NCBI GenBank assembly: GCA_947454665.1
Contig: CANGMU010000056.1
Location: 1-11,414, forward strand
Direction of reading: 5' to 3'
Origin: Pseudomonadota bacterium
GTDB taxonomy: Bacteria > Pseudomonadota > Gammaproteobacteria > Steroidobacterales > Steroidobacteraceae
DNA: 11,414 nucleotides
This document shows, piece by piece, positions 8,620-11,414 of this stretch; within the stretch, counting starts at the first letter, position 1; every line of letters begins with the position of its first letter. Below the pieces are notes generated by a model. The model had not been told where the DNA came from, searched no databases, and saw only the letters and a list, made by a program, of their open reading frames with translations. A program made the translations under genes and the position numbers.

Positions 8620-10533
8620 ATGAATGATCTGACGAAAAACATCCTGATCTGGGTTGTCATCGTTTTCGTGCTGCTGGCGGTTTTCAGCCGCTACATGCCG
8701 ACCGTTGGCCAGGTGCAGGAAGTCCGCTATTCGACCTTCCTCGAAGACCTGCGCACCGGGCGCGTCGAATCCGTCGTGCTGCAGGGCGACCAGATCCTGG
8801 GTGTCCGCAAGGACAAGTCCCGCTTCCAGGCCTACAACCCTGAAACCGACTACTCCGCGCTCATCGGCTCGCTGGACAAGGCGAAGGTCAGCATCGAAGG
8901 CCGCCCGCCGAAGCAGCCGAACTTCCTCATGCAGCTGCTGCTGCAGATGGCGCCCGCGCTCATCCTGATCGTCGTCTTCCTGTACATGCTGCGGCAGATG
9001 CAGGGCTCGGGCGGTGGCCGGGGGGCCATGTCCTTCGGCAAGAGCAAGGCACGGCTGCTGGGTGAAGACCAGGTCAACGTCACCTTCGCCGATGTCGCCG
9101 GCGTGGACGAGGCCAAGCAGGAAGTGGGCGAGATCGTCGACTTCCTGAAGGACCCGGGCAAGTTCCAGAAGCTCGGCGGCAAGATCCCCAAGGGCGTACT
9201 GATGGTCGGCAGCCCGGGCACCGGCAAGACGCTGCTCGCGCGCGCGATCGCGGGCGAGGCGAAGGTGCCGTTCTTCACGATTTCCGGCTCCGACTTCGTC
9301 GAGATGTTCGTCGGCGTCGGTGCCAGCCGCGTGCGCGACATGTTCGAGCAGGCCAAGAAGCACGCACCCTGCATCATCTTCATCGATGAGATCGACGCCG
9401 TCGGTCGCCACCGTGGCGCGGGCCTCGGCGGTGGTCATGACGAGCGCGAACAGACGCTGAACCAGTTGCTGGTCGAGATGGACGGCTTCGAAGGCAACGA
9501 GGGCATCATCGTCATCGCCGCCACGAACCGCCCGGATGTGCTCGATCCGGCGCTGCTGCGCCCGGGCCGTTTCGACCGCCAGGTCGTCGTGCCGCTGCCG
9601 GATGTTCGCGGTCGCGAGCAGATCCTGCGCGTCCATATGCGCCGCGTACCGCTGGGCGATGACGTCAAGCCGGCACTGATCGCGCGCGGCACGCCGGGTT
9701 TCTCGGGCGCGGACCTCGCCAACCTGGTCAACGAGGCGGCGCTGTTCGCGGCGCGCGCCAACCTGCGCCTGGTCTCGATGGACCAGTTCGAGCGTGCCAA
9801 GGACAAGATCCTCATGGGTGCCGAGCGCCGTTCCATGGTCATGAGTGACCAGGAAAAGCGCATGACGGCTTACCACGAGGCCGGGCACGCCATCGTCGGC
9901 CTGACCGTGCCGGAGCATGATCCGGTGTACAAGGTCACGATCATCCCGCGCGGTCGCGCGCTGGGCGTGACGCAGTTCCTGCCCGAGGAAGACCGCTACT
10001 CGATGAGCAAGCGCCGCATCGAAAGTGCGATCGCGACACTCTTCGGCGGCCGTATCGCCGAGCAGCTCATCTTCGGTGACGATTCCGTCACGACCGGTGC
10101 CTCGAACGACATCGAACGCGCCACCGAGTTGGCCCGCAACATGGTCACCAAGTGGGGCCTGTCGAGCCGCCTCGGGCCGCTCAGCTATTCGGAAGAGGCC
10201 GGTGAAGTGTTCCTGGGTCGCAGTGTCACCCAGCACAAGCAGGTCTCGGATGGCACGGCCCATGCGATCGACGAGGAAGTGCGCAGCGTGATCGAGGCGA
10301 ACTACGCGCGTGCCAAGGGCATCCTCGAAGGGCACCTCGACAAGCTGCACGCGATGGCCGACGCGCTCGTGAAATACGAGACGATCGACGACGAGCAGAT
10401 CCGGGAGATCATGGCCGGCCTTGCGCCGACGCCGCCGCCCGGCTGGGACAGCTCGGTCGGCAACCCGCCGCCGCCGCCGGGCGGTTCGGCCGATGGGCGC
10501 CCGGCCTTCGGATCCGCCGCCAGCCAGCACTGA
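8620..10533 (+). CDS. ftsH: ATP-dependent zinc metalloprotease FtsH
   Basis: This is a membrane-anchored hexameric AAA+ protease that degrades misfolded membrane proteins and regulatory substrates such as LpxC and sigma-32 in E. coli. The protein is 637 residues. It has a first membrane helix at about 7-23, a periplasmic domain, a second helix at about 104-124, and then the AAA+ module. That module contains Walker A GSPGTGKT (197-204), pore loop FVEMFVG (226-232), Walker B CIIFIDEID with D256 and E257, and the second region of homology with Arg fingers R314 and R317. The peptidase has HEAGH (419-423) and the third zinc ligand D497 in TGASNDIE. Walker A has Ser where E. coli FtsH has Pro, which should be tolerated. 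The tail after about 603 is Pro-rich (PPPGWD, PPPPPGG). The start ATG at 8620 fits the short cytoplasmic MNDLTKN before the first helix. There is no strong Shine-Dalgarno. It heads an ftsH-folP-glmM operon. Confidence 0.98.
   Translation: MNDLTKNILIWVVIVFVLLAVFSRYMPTVGQVQEVRYSTFLEDLRTGRVESVVLQGDQILGVRKDKSRFQAYNPETDYSALIGSLDKAKVSIEGRPPKQPNFLMQLLLQMAPALILIVVFLYMLRQMQGSGGGRGAMSFGKSKARLLGEDQVNVTFADVAGVDEAKQEVGEIVDFLKDPGKFQKLGGKIPKGVLMVGSPGTGKTLLARAIAGEAKVPFFTISGSDFVEMFVGVGASRVRDMFEQAKKHAPCIIFIDEIDAVGRHRGAGLGGGHDEREQTLNQLLVEMDGFEGNEGIIVIAATNRPDVLDPALLRPGRFDRQVVVPLPDVRGREQILRVHMRRVPLGDDVKPALIARGTPGFSGADLANLVNEAALFAARANLRLVSMDQFERAKDKILMGAERRSMVMSDQEKRMTAYHEAGHAIVGLTVPEHDPVYKVTIIPRGRALGVTQFLPEEDRYSMSKRRIESAIATLFGGRIAEQLIFGDDSVTTGASNDIERATELARNMVTKWGLSSRLGPLSYSEEAGEVFLGRSVTQHKQVSDGTAHAIDEEVRSVIEANYARAKGILEGHLDKLHAMADALVKYETIDDEQIREIMAGLAPTPPPGWDSSVGNPPPPPGGSADGRPAFGSAASQH
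10465..10479 (+). repeat. (CCG)5 microsatellite in the ftsH tail
   Basis: Five perfect CCG codons encode PPPPP in the disordered C-terminal tail of FtsH. Changes in repeat number would stay in frame and alter only tail length. Confidence 0.85.
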
Positions 10534-10543
10534 CCGTCCGGCC

Positions 10544-11395
10544 GTGAAGCTGCACTGCGCCGGGCGGATCCTTGATCTCGCCGAGCCGGTCGTCATGGGC
10601 GTCCTGAACGTGACGCCCAATTCCTTCTCCGACGGCGGACGTTACACAAACATCGATGCCGCCGTCTCGCAGGGCCTCGCCATGCAGGCGGCTGGCGCGG
10701 CGATCCTCGATGTCGGCGGTGAGTCCACCCGCCCCGGAGCCGATCCGGTGCCGGTGCAGGTCGAGCTCGATCGCGTGATTCCCGTCATCGAGCGACTGCG
10801 TCGTGAAACCGATGCCGTCATCTCCATCGACACCATGAAGGCCGAGGTCATGCATGCGGCCGTGGCCGCTGGCGCCGGGCTGGTCAACGACGTGATGGGT
10901 CTGCAGGCCGAGGGTGCGCTCGAAGCGGTCGCGCGCACCGACGCCGCCGTCTGCCTCATGCACATGCAGGGGGAGCCCCGCACGATGCAGCAGTCGCCGC
11001 AGTACCGCGATGTCGTCGCTGAAGTGGCTGCCTTCCTCGCGGTACGCGTGCAGGCCTGTCTGGACGTCGGCATCGCGCCCGAACGCCTCTGCATCGACCC
11101 GGGCTTCGGCTTCGGCAAGTCGCTGGATCACAACCTCGAGCTGCTCGGTGGATTGCCCGTGCTCACCGCGTGTCGCTATCCGGTGCTCGTCGGCCTGTCC
11201 CGCAAGTCAATGTTGGCGGCGCTGCTCGGGCGCGCCGTGGACGAGCGCCTGGCCGGCAGCCTCGCGCTTGCGACGGCTGCGGTGCTGGGTGGCGCGCGGA
11301 TCGTTCGCGCCCATGATGTAAGGGAAACCTTGGATGCCGTCCGCGTCGCGGCGGCGATCGCCAGCAAGCTCGGCAAGAAGGATCAGAACGCGTGA
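10544..11395 (+). CDS. folP: Dihydropteroate synthase
   Basis: The enzyme joins 7,8-dihydropterin pyrophosphate to p-aminobenzoate in folate synthesis and is the target of sulfonamides. From GTG 10544 the protein is 283 residues (E. coli 282), a TIM barrel with all signature sites at E. coli numbering: N22 in LNVTPNSFSDGG, T62-R63 in GGESTRPGA, D96 in SIDTMK, N115 in VNDV, D185 in DPGFGFGK, K221 in SRKSM, and R255 and H257 in RAHD. The LNVTPN form replaces the Asp of E. coli NVTPD with Asn. The GTG lies 10 bases after the ftsH stop and has no clear Shine-Dalgarno, so translation may be coupled. An in-frame ATG at 10493 would add 17 residues overlapping ftsH, without family support. The stop overlaps the glmM start (GTGA), so ftsH, folP and glmM form a tight operon. 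Confidence 0.96.
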   Translation: MKLHCAGRILDLAEPVVMGVLNVTPNSFSDGGRYTNIDAAVSQGLAMQAAGAAILDVGGESTRPGADPVPVQVELDRVIPVIERLRRETDAVISIDTMKAEVMHAAVAAGAGLVNDVMGLQAEGALEAVARTDAAVCLMHMQGEPRTMQQSPQYRDVVAEVAAFLAVRVQACLDVGIAPERLCIDPGFGFGKSLDHNLELLGGLPVLTACRYPVLVGLSRKSMLAALLGRAVDERLAGSLALATAAVLGGARIVRAHDVRETLDAVRVAAAIASKLGKKDQNA

Positions 11396-11414
11396 AGCGA
11401 AAGTATTTCGGTAC
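11392..11414 (+). CDS. glmM: Phosphoglucosamine mutase, first codons only
   Basis: GTG at 11392 overlaps the folP TGA by 4 bases and opens a frame reading (M)KRKYFGT before the window ends. This matches the GlmM N-terminus (RKYFGTDGIRG in E. coli), and glmM follows folP in many gammaproteobacteria. AAGGA at 11378-11382 lies 9 bases upstream. GlmM converts glucosamine-6-phosphate to glucosamine-1-phosphate for peptidoglycan and lipopolysaccharide precursors. Only seven full codons are visible, so the call rests on these residues and the gene order. Confidence 0.85.

Noticed and set aside
9019..9026. Short G-run in ftsH as another slippage site
   Set aside because: The run is only six bases within glycine/arginine codons of a probably essential gene, and is expected by chance in GC-rich coding sequence.
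8599..10620. A 673-codon open frame on the minus strand, opposite ftsH
   Set aside because: It mirrors ftsH codon for codon in a GC-rich genome. The translation is Arg/Asp/His-rich low-complexity sequence with no family motif, and the opposite strand encodes an unmistakable FtsH.

Overview
The window looks like chromosomal DNA from a GC-rich gammaproteobacterium. Three things point there: the carB-greA pair, the yhbY | ftsH-folP-glmM housekeeping block, and FtsH, GreA, FolP and CarB sequences that I can align almost gap-free to the Escherichia coli proteins from memory. A Xanthomonadales, Nevskiales or Steroidobacter-type organism is a reasonable guess, but this is inference only. I see no insertion sequence, tRNA, rRNA, CRISPR array or phage gene.

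Layout. (1) Positions 1-3496, plus strand: the 3' part of carB (carbamoyl-phosphate synthase large subunit, cut by the window start), overlapping by 4 bases with greA (transcript cleavage factor). (2) Positions 3520 to about 5977, minus strand: a compact three-gene operon transcribed padR-like regulator -> PspC-domain protein A -> PspC-domain protein B. It has a promoter and a perfect inverted-repeat operator just upstream. (3) Positions 6064-8133, minus strand: a TonB-dependent outer-membrane receptor with an intact signal peptide, whose signal-peptide codons contain a run of nine C. (4) Positions 8134-8258: a short intergenic stretch with four successive inverted repeats. The last one would sequester the receptor's ribosome-binding site. 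(5) Positions 8259-8555, minus strand: yhbY, a ribosome-associated RNA-binding protein. It is divergent from (6) positions 8620-11414, plus strand: ftsH, folP and the first codons of glmM.

How the parts fit. Blocks 1, 5 and 6 are standard growth genes: pyrimidine and arginine precursor supply, transcription fidelity, ribosome assembly, membrane proteolysis, folate and peptidoglycan precursors. Blocks 2 and 3 are accessory envelope genes lying between greA and yhbY, which are close together in E. coli. The PadR/PspC operon looks like a self-regulated membrane-stress module. The receptor imports an unknown ligand, and no energising TonB/ExbBD genes are present here.

The most interesting points are the PadR operator that covers its own -10 box, the lack of an ordinary start codon for a full-length PadR protein, the nested duplication of PspC domains, and the poly-C tract plus structured leader of the receptor gene. 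Either of the last two could switch or tune receptor expression.
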